From: JALZAI01 sp038207565 | Lineage (GTDB): Bacteria; Actinomycetota; Actinomycetes; Mycobacteriales; Jatrophihabitantaceae | Assembly (NCBI GenBank): GCA_038207565.1 | Contig: JBBQZQ010000009.1 | Span: 1 to 64,000 of the forward strand | DNA: 64,000 nt | Direction: 5' to 3' | Shown here: positions 45,236-54,501 of the stretch, one piece after another | Layout of the letters: the number at the start of each line of letters is the position of its first letter | Numbering within the stretch: the first letter of the stretch is position 1 | Translations under genes and position numbers: made by a program | The notes under the pieces: model-generated | Database searches by the model: none | The model's input: the letters and a program-made list of their open reading frames with translations, nothing else | Told to the model about the DNA's origin: nothing

Positions 45236-46121
45236 CGAACACGAGGACGGGCCGCGCTCGGCCGTCCTGCTCACTCAGCAGGGCCACGACCGTGCCGCCG
45301 GCCGTCACGGCGCCGTGCGTCCCGATGATGCCGCGCGCTTCCAGCGACTGCCCGTAGGACAGCGCGCTGGCCTCTGCTGCTTCGATCTCGCGGACCGGCA
45401 TCGCCAGGCGCACCGCCTCGGTCAGCCCCAGCGTCACCGGGCTGTCGAGGGCGGCCAGTTCGTCGAGGGTGCGCGCGGAGTCCAACCCGAACGGCCCCAC
45501 CCGCGTGCGGCGCAGTGCGGTGAGGTGCGCGCCCACGCCGAGCGCAGCACCCAGATCGCGGGCGAGCGCGCGCACGTACGTCCCCGACGAGCACTGCACC
45601 AGCACGTCCACGTCAACCAGGTCCGAGGCCGGATGCGCGAGACCCGACAGGTCGAAGCGCGACACGGTCACCGCTCGGGCGGCCAGCTCGACGGGTTCTC
45701 CCGCACGCACCCGCTGGTAGGAACGCCGACCGTCGACCTTGATCGCGGACACCGAACTCGGAACCTGGGCGATCGGACCGGTCAGCGCTGCCATGGCGTC
45801 CTGCACGTCCCCGGCGCAGACGCCCGCCGCCGACGCCCCGCCGATCACCTCACCCTCGGCATCGTCGGTGATCGTCGATTGCCCGAGCCGGACGGTCGCG
45901 GTGTAGGCCTTGTCGGCCAGCACGAGATGGTGCAGCAGCCGGGTCGCCTTGTTGACCCCGAGCACCAGGACGCCGGTCGCCATCGGATCCAGGGTGCCGG
46001 CGTGACCGACCTTGCGGGTGTGGGCGAGCCGGCGCACCCGGCCGACCACGTCGTGCGAGGTCCAGCCACCCGGCTTGTCGACGACCACCAGCCCGTCGGG
46101 CGGCAGCCCGTCGAACGTCAT
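45222..46121 (-). CDS. truB: tRNA pseudouridine(55) synthase TruB
   Basis: TruB makes the universal pseudouridine 55 in the T-loop of tRNA. The 299-residue product has the catalytic aspartate in GHAGTLDPMATGVL, the family segments VDKPGGWTSHDVV and QVPSSVSAIKVDGRRSYQRVRAGE, and the C-terminal TruB domain (GPFGLDSARTLDEL). ATG 46121 overlaps the MATE stop by 4 bp. The stop codon lies in a direct repeat. Confidence 0.96.
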   Translation of the reverse strand: MTFDGLPPDGLVVVDKPGGWTSHDVVGRVRRLAHTRKVGHAGTLDPMATGVLVLGVNKATRLLHHLVLADKAYTATVRLGQSTITDDAEGEVIGGASAAGVCAGDVQDAMAALTGPIAQVPSSVSAIKVDGRRSYQRVRAGEPVELAARAVTVSRFDLSGLAHPASDLVDVDVLVQCSSGTYVRALARDLGAALGVGAHLTALRRTRVGPFGLDSARTLDELAALDSPVTLGLTEAVRLAMPVREIEAAEASALSYGQSLEARGIIGTHGAVTAGGTVVALLSEQDGRARPVLVFAPAG

Positions 46122-47431
46122 GAGTCGACGCCCAGCACGACCCAGCGCTGCCCCCGTGCCCGCCACACCATGCCGACCAGGCGCACGCCGACGAACCCCG
46201 TGAGGCCCGCCCATACCCCACCGATGCCCCAGCTCCAGTGCAACGCGGCGAGATTCAACGGCGTGAACGCGAGGACGCCAGCCCCCACGGTGAGCCCGGC
46301 CATGAACGCGACGTCGCCGGCGCCGATCAACACGCCGTCGAGGGCGAAGACGATCCCCGCGGCCGGCAGCATCCCGACGAACCACGGCCACAGCAGGTGC
46401 GACTGGTGCAGCACCGCCGCATCGGACGTGAACGCCCGCGGGATCAGCGCCCACCCCGCCGCGAAGATCGCGCCCAACGCCAGCCCCGCGTATAGACCCC
46501 AGCGCGACACCTGCCACGCCATCCGCCGGGCGCCGTCGGCGTCGTCCCCGCCGAGCGCCGCACCCACCAGTGACTGCGCCGCGATGGCGAAGGAATCGAG
46601 CAGCAGGGCCGTGAACTCCCACAACTGAAGTCCGATCGTGTGCGCGGCGATCTGGGCCGTACCCATCCGTGCGGCGACGCCGGCCGCGCTCAGGAACGCG
46701 ATCTGGAAGGCGAGCGACCGGACGACCAGGTCACGTCCCACCTTGAGCTGCGCACGCAGCACCGCACGATCGGGCCGCATGCGCTCGGCAGCCCGTCGAA
46801 GCGAGCGAAGGAACAACCCCGCCCCGACTGCCTGCGCGACCAGATTGGCGATGGCCGAGCCCTCGAGTCCCAGCCCGAGTGGATAAACGAGAACGGGCGA
46901 CAGCACCGCTGACAGCGCATTGGCGACGAGGACGATCACGACCGGCTCACGGGTGCGCTGCACACCGCGCATCCACCCGTTGCCGGCCAGGACCACCAGG
47001 ATTCCCGGCAGCCCGATCACGGCGATGCGAAACCACGACTCGGCCGCGGCCTGCGTGGCGCCAGGTCCACCGGCTAGCGCACGGGTGAGCGGTCCGACGA
47101 ACACCTCGCCGAGCACCACGACGACCGAGCCGACGCCCAGCGCCAACCACGAGGCCTGCACCCCCTCGTCCACGGCTCGACTGACCCGCCCGGCGCCGAA
47201 CCAGCGCGCCGCGCGCGCGGTCGTGCCGTATTCGACGAAGGTGCCGACGACGGTCAGCAGCGCCATCAGCGCCGCGCCGACACCAAGACCGGACAGCTGT
47301 ACGGGACCGAGGTGGCCGACCACTGCGGTGTCCACGAGCAGATAGAGCGGCTCGGCCGCGAGAACGACGAATGCTGACGCCGACAGGGCCAGCAGCCGCC
47401 GCGTCATCGCGTCATCGGTGGCCGCGCTCAC
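46118..47431 (-). CDS. MATE family efflux transporter (DinF-like)
   Basis: The 437-residue product has the 12-helix MATE fold: VLAAEPLYLLVDTAVVGHLG at helix 1, GVQRTREPVVIVLVANAL in the middle and DGVLIGAGDVAFMAGLTVGAG in the second half. It corresponds to dinF (Rv2836c) by position. Substrate is likely cationic compounds exported with Na+ or H+ (family knowledge). GTG 47431 or ATG 47407 may start it. It follows rbfA by one base or overlaps it; the DHH-family nrnA gene normally between rbfA and dinF is missing. Confidence 0.9.
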   Translation of the reverse strand: MSAATDDAMTRRLLALSASAFVVLAAEPLYLLVDTAVVGHLGPVQLSGLGVGAALMALLTVVGTFVEYGTTARAARWFGAGRVSRAVDEGVQASWLALGVGSVVVVLGEVFVGPLTRALAGGPGATQAAAESWFRIAVIGLPGILVVLAGNGWMRGVQRTREPVVIVLVANALSAVLSPVLVYPLGLGLEGSAIANLVAQAVGAGLFLRSLRRAAERMRPDRAVLRAQLKVGRDLVVRSLAFQIAFLSAAGVAARMGTAQIAAHTIGLQLWEFTALLLDSFAIAAQSLVGAALGGDDADGARRMAWQVSRWGLYAGLALGAIFAAGWALIPRAFTSDAAVLHQSHLLWPWFVGMLPAAGIVFALDGVLIGAGDVAFMAGLTVGAGVLAFTPLNLAALHWSWGIGGVWAGLTGFVGVRLVGMVWRARGQRWVVLGVDS

Positions 47432-47869
47432 TCAGTCCTCGGTCTCGGCCTCGCGCGGCTTGCGGTACGGATCGGGGTCACCGGCGGGCTGCGCGCCCTG
47501 GCGCACCGCCTCGACCTGGGCATCGACGCGTGCCGCGACGGCAAGCAGCTGATCGATGTACTTCGCGTCCTCGGGCAACGAGTCCAGTGCGAATGTCAGC
47601 GTCGGGGTGAACCGCACGCCGGTCTGGCGGCCGACCTCGCTGCGCAGCACGCCCTTGGCGGACTCCAGTGCGGCGGCCGATTCCACTCGCGCAGTCTCGT
47701 CCCCGTACACGGTGTAGAAGATCGTTGCGTCGTGCAGATCGCCCGTCAGCCGGACGTCGGTGATCGTGACCATGCCGAGTCGCGGGTCCTTGACCTGCAT
47801 CTCCAGTGTGGTCGCCACGATCTGTTTGATCCGTCCGGCGAGGCGACGGGCACGTCCGGCATCCACCAT
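47432..47869 (-). CDS. rbfA: ribosome-binding factor A
   Basis: RbfA helps mature the 30S subunit. The 145-residue product has the KH-like fold core: RLAGRIKQIVATTLEMQVKDPRLGMVTITDVRLT near the start (in pieces) and FTPTLTFALDSLPEDAKYIDQLL. The acidic, disordered C-terminal tail is usual in actinobacteria. ATG 47869. It follows DUF503 by 24 bp. Confidence 0.96.
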   Translation of the reverse strand: MVDAGRARRLAGRIKQIVATTLEMQVKDPRLGMVTITDVRLTGDLHDATIFYTVYGDETARVESAAALESAKGVLRSEVGRQTGVRFTPTLTFALDSLPEDAKYIDQLLAVAARVDAQVEAVRQGAQPAGDPDPYRKPREAETED

Positions 47870-47893
47870 GACTTTCTCCTTCTCCGTCCGGAC

Positions 47894-48193
47894 TCAGTCC
47901 AGATCTTGGTCGTCGAGCACGCGCGTGCGCATCGACAGCACTTCGACCTCGGGACGGCCGGCGATCAACCGCTCGCACGCCGCGAGCACCTCGACCACAT
48001 GCGCGTGATCTGTGGCCACCAGCGCGACCGACACCTCGGCGCGCCGGTGCAGTTCCTGATCCCCGGTCTCCGCGGCCGACACCTCGAATCTGCGCCGCAG
48101 CTCCGCCACCAGCGGCCGTACCACCCCCCGCTTCTCCTTCAGTGAATGCACATCCCCCAACAGCAGATCAACACTCAACGTCCCCACCACCAT
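47894..48193 (-). CDS. DUF503 family protein
   Basis: The 99-residue product is a YlxP/DUF503 protein: VGTLSVDLLLGDVHSLKEKR at the start and AEVSVALVATDHAHVVEVLAACER. It is found between infB and rbfA in many Gram-positive genomes and is thought to act in ribosome assembly; the reaction, if any, is unknown. ATG 48193. A hairpin separates it from infB, so it may have its own promoter. Confidence 0.92.
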   Translation of the reverse strand: MVVGTLSVDLLLGDVHSLKEKRGVVRPLVAELRRRFEVSAAETGDQELHRRAEVSVALVATDHAHVVEVLAACERLIAGRPEVEVLSMRTRVLDDQDLD

Positions 48194-48254
48194 TGCTACT
48201 CACCAATCCCGAGTGCGGCGAGGTGACCCGACAGCGGAGGCGGAACGAGATTGA

Positions 48255-48301
48255 CCGGTCCGGACATGTAGAAGGGTTGTTGGTTCTCACGTCCGGACCG
48301 G
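48255..48301 (-). terminator. 11-bp inverted repeat downstream of infB
   Basis: ccggtccggac (48255-48265) and gtccggaccgg (48291-48301) are perfect inverted copies around a 25-base spacer, 18 bp after the infB stop. It may attenuate transcription between infB and DUF503-rbfA. Confidence 0.55.
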
Positions 48302-48318
48302 GCGACCTCGTGCAGCCG

Positions 48319-51279
48319 TCAGGCCCGCGGCTTCTCCCGCAGTTCGAACGTCTCGATCACGTCCTCGATCTTGATGTCGTTGAACGACCCGAGACCGATA
48401 CCGCACTCGTAACCGTCCCGAACCTCGGTCGCGTCGTCCTTGAAGCGCCGCAGCGACTCGACGGTGAGGTTGTCGGCCACCACCGCGCCGTCGCGGACCA
48501 GGCGTGCCTTGCTGTTGCGCCGGATCAGGCCCGAGCGGACGAGCGAACCCGCGATGTTGCCGATGCGCGGCACCCGGAACACCTCGCGGACTTCGGCGGT
48601 ACCGAGCTGCACCTCTTCGAATTCGGGCTTGAGCATGCCCTTGAGCGCTGCCTCGATCTCGTCGATGGCCTGGTAGATCACCGTGTAGTACCGGATGTCG
48701 ACGCCTTCACGCTCGGCAGCCTCGCGGGCTTTGCCCTCGGGACGGACGTTGAAGCCGATCACCACGGCATCGGAGGCGATGGCGAGGTTGATGTCGTTCT
48801 CGGTTATCGCACCGACACCCCGGCTGATCACGCGAAGCGACACCTCCTCCTTCGCCTCGCCCAGGTCGAGGTTCACCAGGGCGTCCTCGAGTGCCTCGAC
48901 CGAGCCGGACACGTCGCCCTTGATGATGAGGTTGAGCTGCTGTACCTCACCGGCGGCCAGCGCCTTGTCCAGGTCGTCCAGCGAGATGCGCGGACGCGAC
49001 GAGGCGAGCTGAGCATTGCGCTCGCGAGCCTGGCGACGGTCGGCGATCTGCCGGCCGATGCGGTCCTCGTCGACAACGAGGAACGAATCGCCGGCACCGG
49101 GCACCGAGGTCAGACCCAGCACCTGTACCGGGCGAGCGGGATCGGCCTCTAGGAGGTTGTCGCCGTTCTCGTCGAGCATGGCGCGCACCCGACCGAAGGC
49201 GTCGCCCGCGACCAGCGATTCGCCAATGCGCAGCGTTCCGCGCTGCACCAGCAGCGAGGCCACCGGACCACGGCCACGGTCGAGGCGGGCCTCGATGACG
49301 ATGCCCTGCGCGTCCTGGTCGGGGTTGGCCCGCAGGTCGAGCGCGGCGTCGGCCGTGAGCAGGATGCCCTCGAGCAACCCGTCGATATTCGTGTGCGACC
49401 GGGCCGACACATCGACGAAGAGGGTGTCGCCGCCGTACTCCTCGGCGACCAGGCCGTACTCGGTGAGCTGCTGGCGCACCTTGGCCGGGTTGGCACCTTC
49501 CTTGTCGATCTTGTTCACGGCCACCACGATCGGGACGTCAGCCGCCTGGGCGTGGTTGAGCGCCTCGATGGTCTGCGGCATAACGCCGTCGTCGGCGGCA
49601 ACCACCAGCACCACGATGTCCGTGGTGGCGGCACCACGCGCACGCATGGCGGTGAACGCCTCGTGGCCCGGGGTGTCGATGAAGGTGATCGGACGGTCGT
49701 TGCCGTCGTGCTGGACATGCACCTGGTAGGCACCGATGTGCTGGGTGATGCCGCCGGCCTCGCCCTGCATGACCCTGGTCTGCCGGATCGCGTCCAGCAG
49801 TCGGGTCTTGCCGTGGTCGACGTGACCCATCACGGTGACGACCGGCGGACGGGCCACCAGGTTGTCGTCCTCGCCCTCGTCCTCGCCGAAGGTCAGGTCG
49901 TAGTCCTTGAGCAGCTCGCGGTCCTCGTCCTCGGGGCTGACGATCTGAACCTGGTAGTTGAGCTCGACACCGAGTAATTGCAGGACGTCCTCGTTCACCG
50001 ATTGCGTGGCGGTGACCATCTCACCGAGATGGAACATCACCTGCACCAGCGATGCGGGGTTCGCGTCGATCTTGTCGGCGAAATCGGACAGCGATGCACC
50101 GCGGGGCAGGCGCACGATGTCGCCGTCGCCACGTGGGACCTGCACGCCGCCGATCGACGGCGCGGACATGTTGTCGAATTCCTGACGCCGCTGTTTCTTG
50201 CTCTTGCGGCCACGCGACGGGCGACCGCCGCGGTTACCGAACGCACCGGCCGTCGTGGCACCACGGCCACGTCCGCCGGGACCGCCCGGACGACCGCCGC
50301 GGTACGGCCCGGCAGGTCCGCCGGGACCGCCCGGAGCACCACCGCCACCACCGCCACCTCCGCTCGGGCCGCCAGGTCCGCTACGGAAACCGCCACTGCC
50401 GCCACCAGGGCGAGCGCCCGAGGGGGCACCCGGACGACCGGGGCCGCCGCTACGCGCACCCGGGCCGCCGGGTCCGCCTGGTCCGCCGGGTCCACCTGGT
50501 CCACCGGGTCCGCCGGGACGCCCGCCGCTGGTCCGACCAGGCACCATGCCCGGGCTCGGCCGCGGCGGCATCATGCCGGGGTTGGGACGTGGCCCGCCAG
50601 GGCCGCTGGCGCCACCGGGACGGGCGGGACGCGGCGGCATGCCGCTAGGCCCCGCTGGCCGGGGAGCGACCGGACGAGGCGCGGCGGCAGCGCCGCCGAC
50701 GCCGAACGGATTGTTGGCAATGCGCGGGCCCGGGCGCGGGCCGGGAGCTGCCGGACGGCCGTCGACGGGAGCGGACGCAGCGGGCGCAATCGGCTCGCCC
50801 GCAGCGAACGGGGCGCCCGGGGCGACCGGGGCGCCCGGAGCGACCGGGTCGGTCGCGGCGCCCGGAGCGCCCGGCACGGACGGGCTCGGGCCGGGCGACA
50901 CCACGGCCGGCGCGGCGGGGGCGACCGGCGGCGCGGGAGCGGGCGCCGCCGGTGCGGCCGGGCTCGCCGGCGCAGTGGGAGCGACCTCAGGACCTGGGGT
51001 GCTCGGCGGCGAGACGACAGCCGGGCGGACCGTGTCGACCTCGGCGGGTGCCGGGGCATCCACCGTCGCCTGCACGACGGCCTTCTCGGCGGCTACCTTC
51101 TTCGCCGGCTGGGTCTGCGGGACGGGAAACGCCTCGTGCAGCTTGCGCGCGACCGGCGCCTCCACGGTCGAGGACGCAGACTTCACGTACTCGCCCATCT
51201 CGGTCAGCTTGGCGAGAACTTCTTTGCTGGTTACTCCGAGCTCTTTCGCGAGCGCGGAAACGCGGGCCTTGCCTGCCAC
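48319..51279 (-). CDS. infB: translation initiation factor IF-2
   Basis: IF-2 delivers initiator tRNA to the 30S subunit. The 986-residue product has an IF2_N motif at the start (VSALAKELGVTSKEVLAKL), a very long Ala/Pro/Gly-rich disordered region to about residue 375 with RPGGPGG-type repeats, then the GTPase with G1 GHVDHGKT near residue 485, G3 DTPGHEAF and G4 NKID, and the C-terminal domains. GTG 51279 has a good ribosome-binding site (gaaggag) 5 bp upstream. The low-complexity part produces long open antisense frames that are not genes. Confidence 0.97.
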   Translation of the reverse strand: MAGKARVSALAKELGVTSKEVLAKLTEMGEYVKSASSTVEAPVARKLHEAFPVPQTQPAKKVAAEKAVVQATVDAPAPAEVDTVRPAVVSPPSTPGPEVAPTAPASPAAPAAPAPAPPVAPAAPAVVSPGPSPSVPGAPGAATDPVAPGAPVAPGAPFAAGEPIAPAASAPVDGRPAAPGPRPGPRIANNPFGVGGAAAAPRPVAPRPAGPSGMPPRPARPGGASGPGGPRPNPGMMPPRPSPGMVPGRTSGGRPGGPGGPGGPGGPGGPGGPGARSGGPGRPGAPSGARPGGGSGGFRSGPGGPSGGGGGGGGAPGGPGGPAGPYRGGRPGGPGGRGRGATTAGAFGNRGGRPSRGRKSKKQRRQEFDNMSAPSIGGVQVPRGDGDIVRLPRGASLSDFADKIDANPASLVQVMFHLGEMVTATQSVNEDVLQLLGVELNYQVQIVSPEDEDRELLKDYDLTFGEDEGEDDNLVARPPVVTVMGHVDHGKTRLLDAIRQTRVMQGEAGGITQHIGAYQVHVQHDGNDRPITFIDTPGHEAFTAMRARGAATTDIVVLVVAADDGVMPQTIEALNHAQAADVPIVVAVNKIDKEGANPAKVRQQLTEYGLVAEEYGGDTLFVDVSARSHTNIDGLLEGILLTADAALDLRANPDQDAQGIVIEARLDRGRGPVASLLVQRGTLRIGESLVAGDAFGRVRAMLDENGDNLLEADPARPVQVLGLTSVPGAGDSFLVVDEDRIGRQIADRRQARERNAQLASSRPRISLDDLDKALAAGEVQQLNLIIKGDVSGSVEALEDALVNLDLGEAKEEVSLRVISRGVGAITENDINLAIASDAVVIGFNVRPEGKAREAAEREGVDIRYYTVIYQAIDEIEAALKGMLKPEFEEVQLGTAEVREVFRVPRIGNIAGSLVRSGLIRRNSKARLVRDGAVVADNLTVESLRRFKDDATEVRDGYECGIGLGSFNDIKIEDVIETFELREKPRA

Positions 51280-51354
51280 GTGACTCCTTCGAGGAGGTCC
51301 GGGCGGCATCCCGCTCGAACCCGTTAGACGGTGGACATGCTCATTGCTGGCGCT

Positions 51355-51723
51355 TCATCGAGTGCCCATAGCTCTTATCTCCTGCGGGGTTCCGCCGGTC
51401 GGTTTCCCAGGTGGCTTCGTGAGGTAATCGCGTACGGCCGTCAGATCCAGCGAGCCGGGCACCCGGAGGGCCCGGGCGAAGGCCCGGCGACGTTCGGCGA
51501 GTTCGAAACACCCGGGAACGGGGTGCAACCACGCACCTCGACCGGGCAAGCGTCGACGCGATTCGGGGACGACGACCGGACCTGAGTCCGGCATCCCCCG
51601 GGCCACGACGACACGAAGCAACTCGGCAGCCACCGCTCGTTGCCGGCATCCGATACACGTCCGGATCGGGGCGCGAGGCCCAGCCGGGTCGGGATCGGCT
51701 GCCGATGACGCTCGGACGGCCAT
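51355..51723 (-). CDS. YlxR family RNA-binding protein
   Basis: The 122-residue product has the YlxR signature RTCIGCRQRA and the segment RGAWLHPVPGCFELAERRRAFARAL. YlxR lies between nusA and infB in most Gram-positive bacteria and is a regulatory or ribosome-associated protein. ATG 51723, 7 bp after the nusA stop. The longer upstream frame overlaps nusA and is not used. Confidence 0.92.
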   Translation of the reverse strand: MAVRASSAADPDPAGPRAPIRTCIGCRQRAVAAELLRVVVARGMPDSGPVVVPESRRRLPGRGAWLHPVPGCFELAERRRAFARALRVPGSLDLTAVRDYLTKPPGKPTGGTPQEIRAMGTR

Positions 51724-51730
51724 TGTCAGT

Positions 51731-52867
51731 CTACCCCCCGCGCCCGGACGCGTCGTGCACCCTGCTGGACTCGTCGCGACCCGTCGGCTCCCTGGCCACG
51801 TCCAGCGACGCGCCGGCTGCACCGGCAACGCCGACCTCACCAGCCACGCCCAGATCAGCGCCCGCGGTGCGCGCTACGTCCTCGGGCGGCGGCTCGGAGT
51901 CGCTGTGGATGTCGATACGCCAGCCGGTCAGCCGGGCGGCGAGACGGGCGTTCTGCCCCTCACGTCCGATCGCCAGCGAAAGCTGGAAGTCCGGCACGAC
52001 CACGCGCACGGATTGCGTCGTGTAATCGACGACGTGACTCTCCAGCGCATGCGCCGGCGAGAGTGCGTTCCCGACGTAGGTCGCCGGCTCGTCCGCCCAG
52101 TCGATAATGTCGATCTTCTCGCCGTGCAGCTCGGCCACCACGTTGCGGACCCGCTGCCCCATCGGTCCGATGCATGCGCCTTTGGCGTTGAGTCCGGCCA
52201 CCGAGGTGCGCACCGCGATCTTGCTGCGGTGTCCGGCCTCGCGGGCCACGTCCACGATCTCGACGCTGCCGTCGGCGATTTCGGGCACCTCGAGCGCGAA
52301 CAACTTCTTGACCAGGCTCGGGTGGGTGCGGCTGACCGTCACCTGCGGTCCGCGCATCCCCCGGCTCACCCCGATGACGTAGCAGCGCAGTCGCGCGCCG
52401 TGGCGGTAGTCCTCGCCGGGGACCTGTTCAGACAGCGGCAGGACTGCCTCGATCTTGCCGATGTCCACCAGCACGACACCGCGCTGGGCGGCCTGGGCGT
52501 CGGCTTGGGTCACGCCGGTGACGATGTCGCCCTCGCGCCCGGAGTACTCGCCGTAGGTCTGGTCGTGCTCGGCATCGCGCAACCGCTGCAGGATGACCTG
52601 GCGGGCGGTCATGGCCGCGACCCGGCCGAAGTCGGTGGGCGTGTCGTCGTACTCCTCAACGACCGCACCGTCAGGGCCCAGGTCCTGCGCCCAGACGATC
52701 ACCTCTCCGCTTTTGGCGTCGATCGCGACGCGGGCGTGGGGCATCGAATGCGGCGTGTGCCGGTACGCGGTGAGCAGTGCGGTTTCGAGCGCATCGAGCA
52801 AGGTCGCGAACGGGATCTCCTTCTCGCGCTCGATGCTGTGCAGCGCGGCGATGTCGACATTGACCAT
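51731..52867 (-). CDS. nusA: transcription termination/antitermination factor NusA
   Basis: NusA modulates RNA polymerase pausing, termination and antitermination. The 378-residue product has an N-terminal polymerase-binding domain, S1 (GDIVTGVTQADAQAAQRGVVLVDIG in pieces) and two KH domains (KIAVRTSVAGLNAKGACIGPMGQRV; LSLAIGREGQNARLAARLTGW). The C-terminal acidic repeats of enteric NusA are absent, as in other actinobacteria. The last 50 residues are Ala/Gly-rich and disordered (VAGEVGVAGAAG). ATG 52867, 2 bp from rimP. Confidence 0.97.
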   Translation of the reverse strand: MVNVDIAALHSIEREKEIPFATLLDALETALLTAYRHTPHSMPHARVAIDAKSGEVIVWAQDLGPDGAVVEEYDDTPTDFGRVAAMTARQVILQRLRDAEHDQTYGEYSGREGDIVTGVTQADAQAAQRGVVLVDIGKIEAVLPLSEQVPGEDYRHGARLRCYVIGVSRGMRGPQVTVSRTHPSLVKKLFALEVPEIADGSVEIVDVAREAGHRSKIAVRTSVAGLNAKGACIGPMGQRVRNVVAELHGEKIDIIDWADEPATYVGNALSPAHALESHVVDYTTQSVRVVVPDFQLSLAIGREGQNARLAARLTGWRIDIHSDSEPPPEDVARTAGADLGVAGEVGVAGAAGASLDVAREPTGRDESSRVHDASGRGG

Positions 52868-52869
52868 GC

Positions 52870-53406
52870 TCAGTCCTCCCCTCGACTCCTGCGGTTGAAC
52901 TCAACCTGGACGCGGCCCTTGCCGAGATCCGCCCACCCCACCTCGTGGGTGCGTCCGGCCACGTCCAGTGTGACGCCGGCGTCCGAGGTCGCCACGACGC
53001 GTCCGGTCAGCGTGTGCTCGCCCACCGGCACCGTGACCAACCGGCCGACGGCGCGACCCCAGTGCCGCGGTTCGACGAGCGGGCGGTCCACGCCCGGCGA
53101 GCTGACCTCCAGCACGAACGGGCCGGCGAAGGCGGCGCCGCCCGGCGCGTCGTCCTCAAGCGCTGCGGACACGACTCGGCTGATCTCGGCCACCGCGTCG
53201 AGGTCCACCCCGTCGTCAGCGTCCACGATCACCCGAATCAGGCTGCGCCTGCCGGTCGAGGTGACGGTGAGGTCCTCGAGGTCGTGCCCGGTCGCTTCCA
53301 CGAGGGGTCCGAGCAGCTCGAGAAGGTGCTCGCGTACCTCGGTGCTCGCGGCGCCGGGACGTGCGCCGGTGCGGGCGGGCGGCCTGCCGGAAGTGCCGGG
53401 CGGCAT
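52870..53406 (-). CDS. rimP: ribosome maturation factor RimP
   Basis: RimP assists early 30S assembly. The 178-residue product has the two RimP domains: LLELLGPLVEATGHDLEDL and the ligand-like VSSPGVDRPLVEPRHWGRAVGRLV. ATG 53406 (MPPGTSGRPP) opens a short disordered lead. It begins the rimP-nusA-ylxR-infB operon and is divergent from the Tat-signal gene. Confidence 0.94.
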   Translation of the reverse strand: MPPGTSGRPPARTGARPGAASTEVREHLLELLGPLVEATGHDLEDLTVTSTGRRSLIRVIVDADDGVDLDAVAEISRVVSAALEDDAPGGAAFAGPFVLEVSSPGVDRPLVEPRHWGRAVGRLVTVPVGEHTLTGRVVATSDAGVTLDVAGRTHEVGWADLGKGRVQVEFNRRSRGED

Positions 53407-53491
53407 CGTCGCTCCTGTCGTGAAGTTGTGAGACGGCGAGCCTATCCGCTTCGCCCGGACTGCCGGGTCATGTCTGGCAGACTTGCTCGTG

Positions 53492-54010
53492 ATGGACCGC
53501 GACCGCGACCGCCCCGCTTCGCAACGCGGCACCGGGACGTCGCGACGCGGTTTCCTCGTCGCCGGGGCCCTCGGTGTCGTGGCGGCCGGGAGCGGGGTCG
53601 CCGTGGGCGTGGCCACCACGGGCGACGATCCCCTGCCTTTCGTCGAGTCCCCGCAGATCCTGCTCGGTGCCGTTGCTGCCGAGCGAGCGCTGATCGCCGA
53701 GCTCGACGCTGCTCGCACCGCCCACCCCGCCCTGCGGCCGATGTTGGCGCAGCTGCGCGCCGATCACGCGGCCCATTTGAGCGCGCTGCGCGCTGCGGTG
53801 GCGCTCGCCGCGCCGGTCCCGAATGCGTCGGCCGTCGCGTCCCCGCCGCCGGCGCCGGCTCGGCCGGCCAACCGGGCGCGCCTGCGGATACTCGAGCAAC
53901 GGGCCGCGACCAGGGCCGCCGCCGCGGCCCTGCAGCTCGGCGGGCGCGATGCCGTCCTGCTCGCGAGCATCGCCGCGTGCGAGGCGACCCACGCCGAGTT
54001 GCTGTCGTGA
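53492..54010 (+). CDS. Tat-signal exported protein, Rv2843-like
   Basis: The 172-residue product has a twin-arginine signal (SRRGFLVAG followed by an Ala/Gly/Val stretch) and an Ala-rich helical mature part with His residues (LRADHAAHLSALRAAVAL; ACEATHAELLS). It resembles half of a ferritin-like four-helix protein. The following gene overlaps it by 4 bp, and together they occupy the place of Rv2843-Rv2844 upstream of rimP. They may form one exported-plus-cytosolic or heteromeric complex (inference). ATG 53492. Confidence 0.7.
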   Translation: MDRDRDRPASQRGTGTSRRGFLVAGALGVVAAGSGVAVGVATTGDDPLPFVESPQILLGAVAAERALIAELDAARTAHPALRPMLAQLRADHAAHLSALRAAVALAAPVPNASAVASPPPAPARPANRARLRILEQRAATRAAAAALQLGGRDAVLLASIAACEATHAELLS

Positions 54011-54435
54011 ACGCGCTCGTCGAGGCCTGGCAGGCAGCGCTGGCGGCAGAGCAGCAAGCGGCCTTCGGCTACGGATTGCTGGGCCCGCAGTTGCCTGATT
54101 CGCACCGCGAGCTGGCAGGGTCGTGCAGCTCCGGGCACCACGCGCTGATCGTTTCGACATCGTCGGCTCTGGCGCGCGCCGGACACGCACCGCTCGCCCC
54201 GCAGGTCGACTACCCCGCGCTCTACCCCGTCCACGGGTCGACGGCGGCGAACGCGCTGGCCGTCCGGCTCGAGACCGACTGCGCGGTGGCCTGGCGCTAC
54301 CTTTATGCGCTCGCGGCGGCGACTGCGGGCACCGAGGCCACCGCCCGCCGCCAGGACGCGCAAACAGCCCTTACCGCCAGCGCCGTCCGTGCCGTCCGCT
54401 GGCGCGGCTCGAGCGTCGCCTTCCCCGGCATCTGA
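54007..54435 (+). CDS. DUF4439 ferritin-like protein
   Basis: The 142-residue product is a DUF4439 ferritin-like helical bundle: WQAALAAEQQAAFGYGLLGPQL with Glu and HHALIVSTSSALARAG, then LETDCAVAWRYLYALAAATAG. The Glu/His positions fit a carboxylate-bridged metal site, not proven. GTG 54007 overlaps the preceding stop (GTGA). Its own stop lies in the left arm of a large hairpin. Confidence 0.82.
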   Translation: MNALVEAWQAALAAEQQAAFGYGLLGPQLPDSHRELAGSCSSGHHALIVSTSSALARAGHAPLAPQVDYPALYPVHGSTAANALAVRLETDCAVAWRYLYALAAATAGTEATARRQDAQTALTASAVRAVRWRGSSVAFPGI

Positions 54436-54490
54436 CCGACCGTGGTTCCTTACCCCTCCCTCGGGTGGGTAAAGAACCACGATCGGTCAG
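54432..54490. terminator. 24-bp hairpin between DUF4439 and the ABC exporter
   Basis: Arms 54432-54455 and 54467-54490 flank an 11-base loop. Two positions mismatch in plus-strand RNA (C-A) but are G-U pairs in minus-strand RNA, so the stem is fully paired in the exporter transcript, starting 11 bp after its stop codon. The DUF4439 stop lies in the left arm. No T-run. It serves both convergent genes. Confidence 0.8.
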
Positions 54491-54501
54491 CCGCCGGCGC
54501 C

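Noticed and set aside
50198..51283. Long Gly/Pro-rich plus-strand frame resembling a collagen-like protein
   Set aside because: It is the antisense of the low-complexity IF-2 N-terminal region; infB has the real domains and start.
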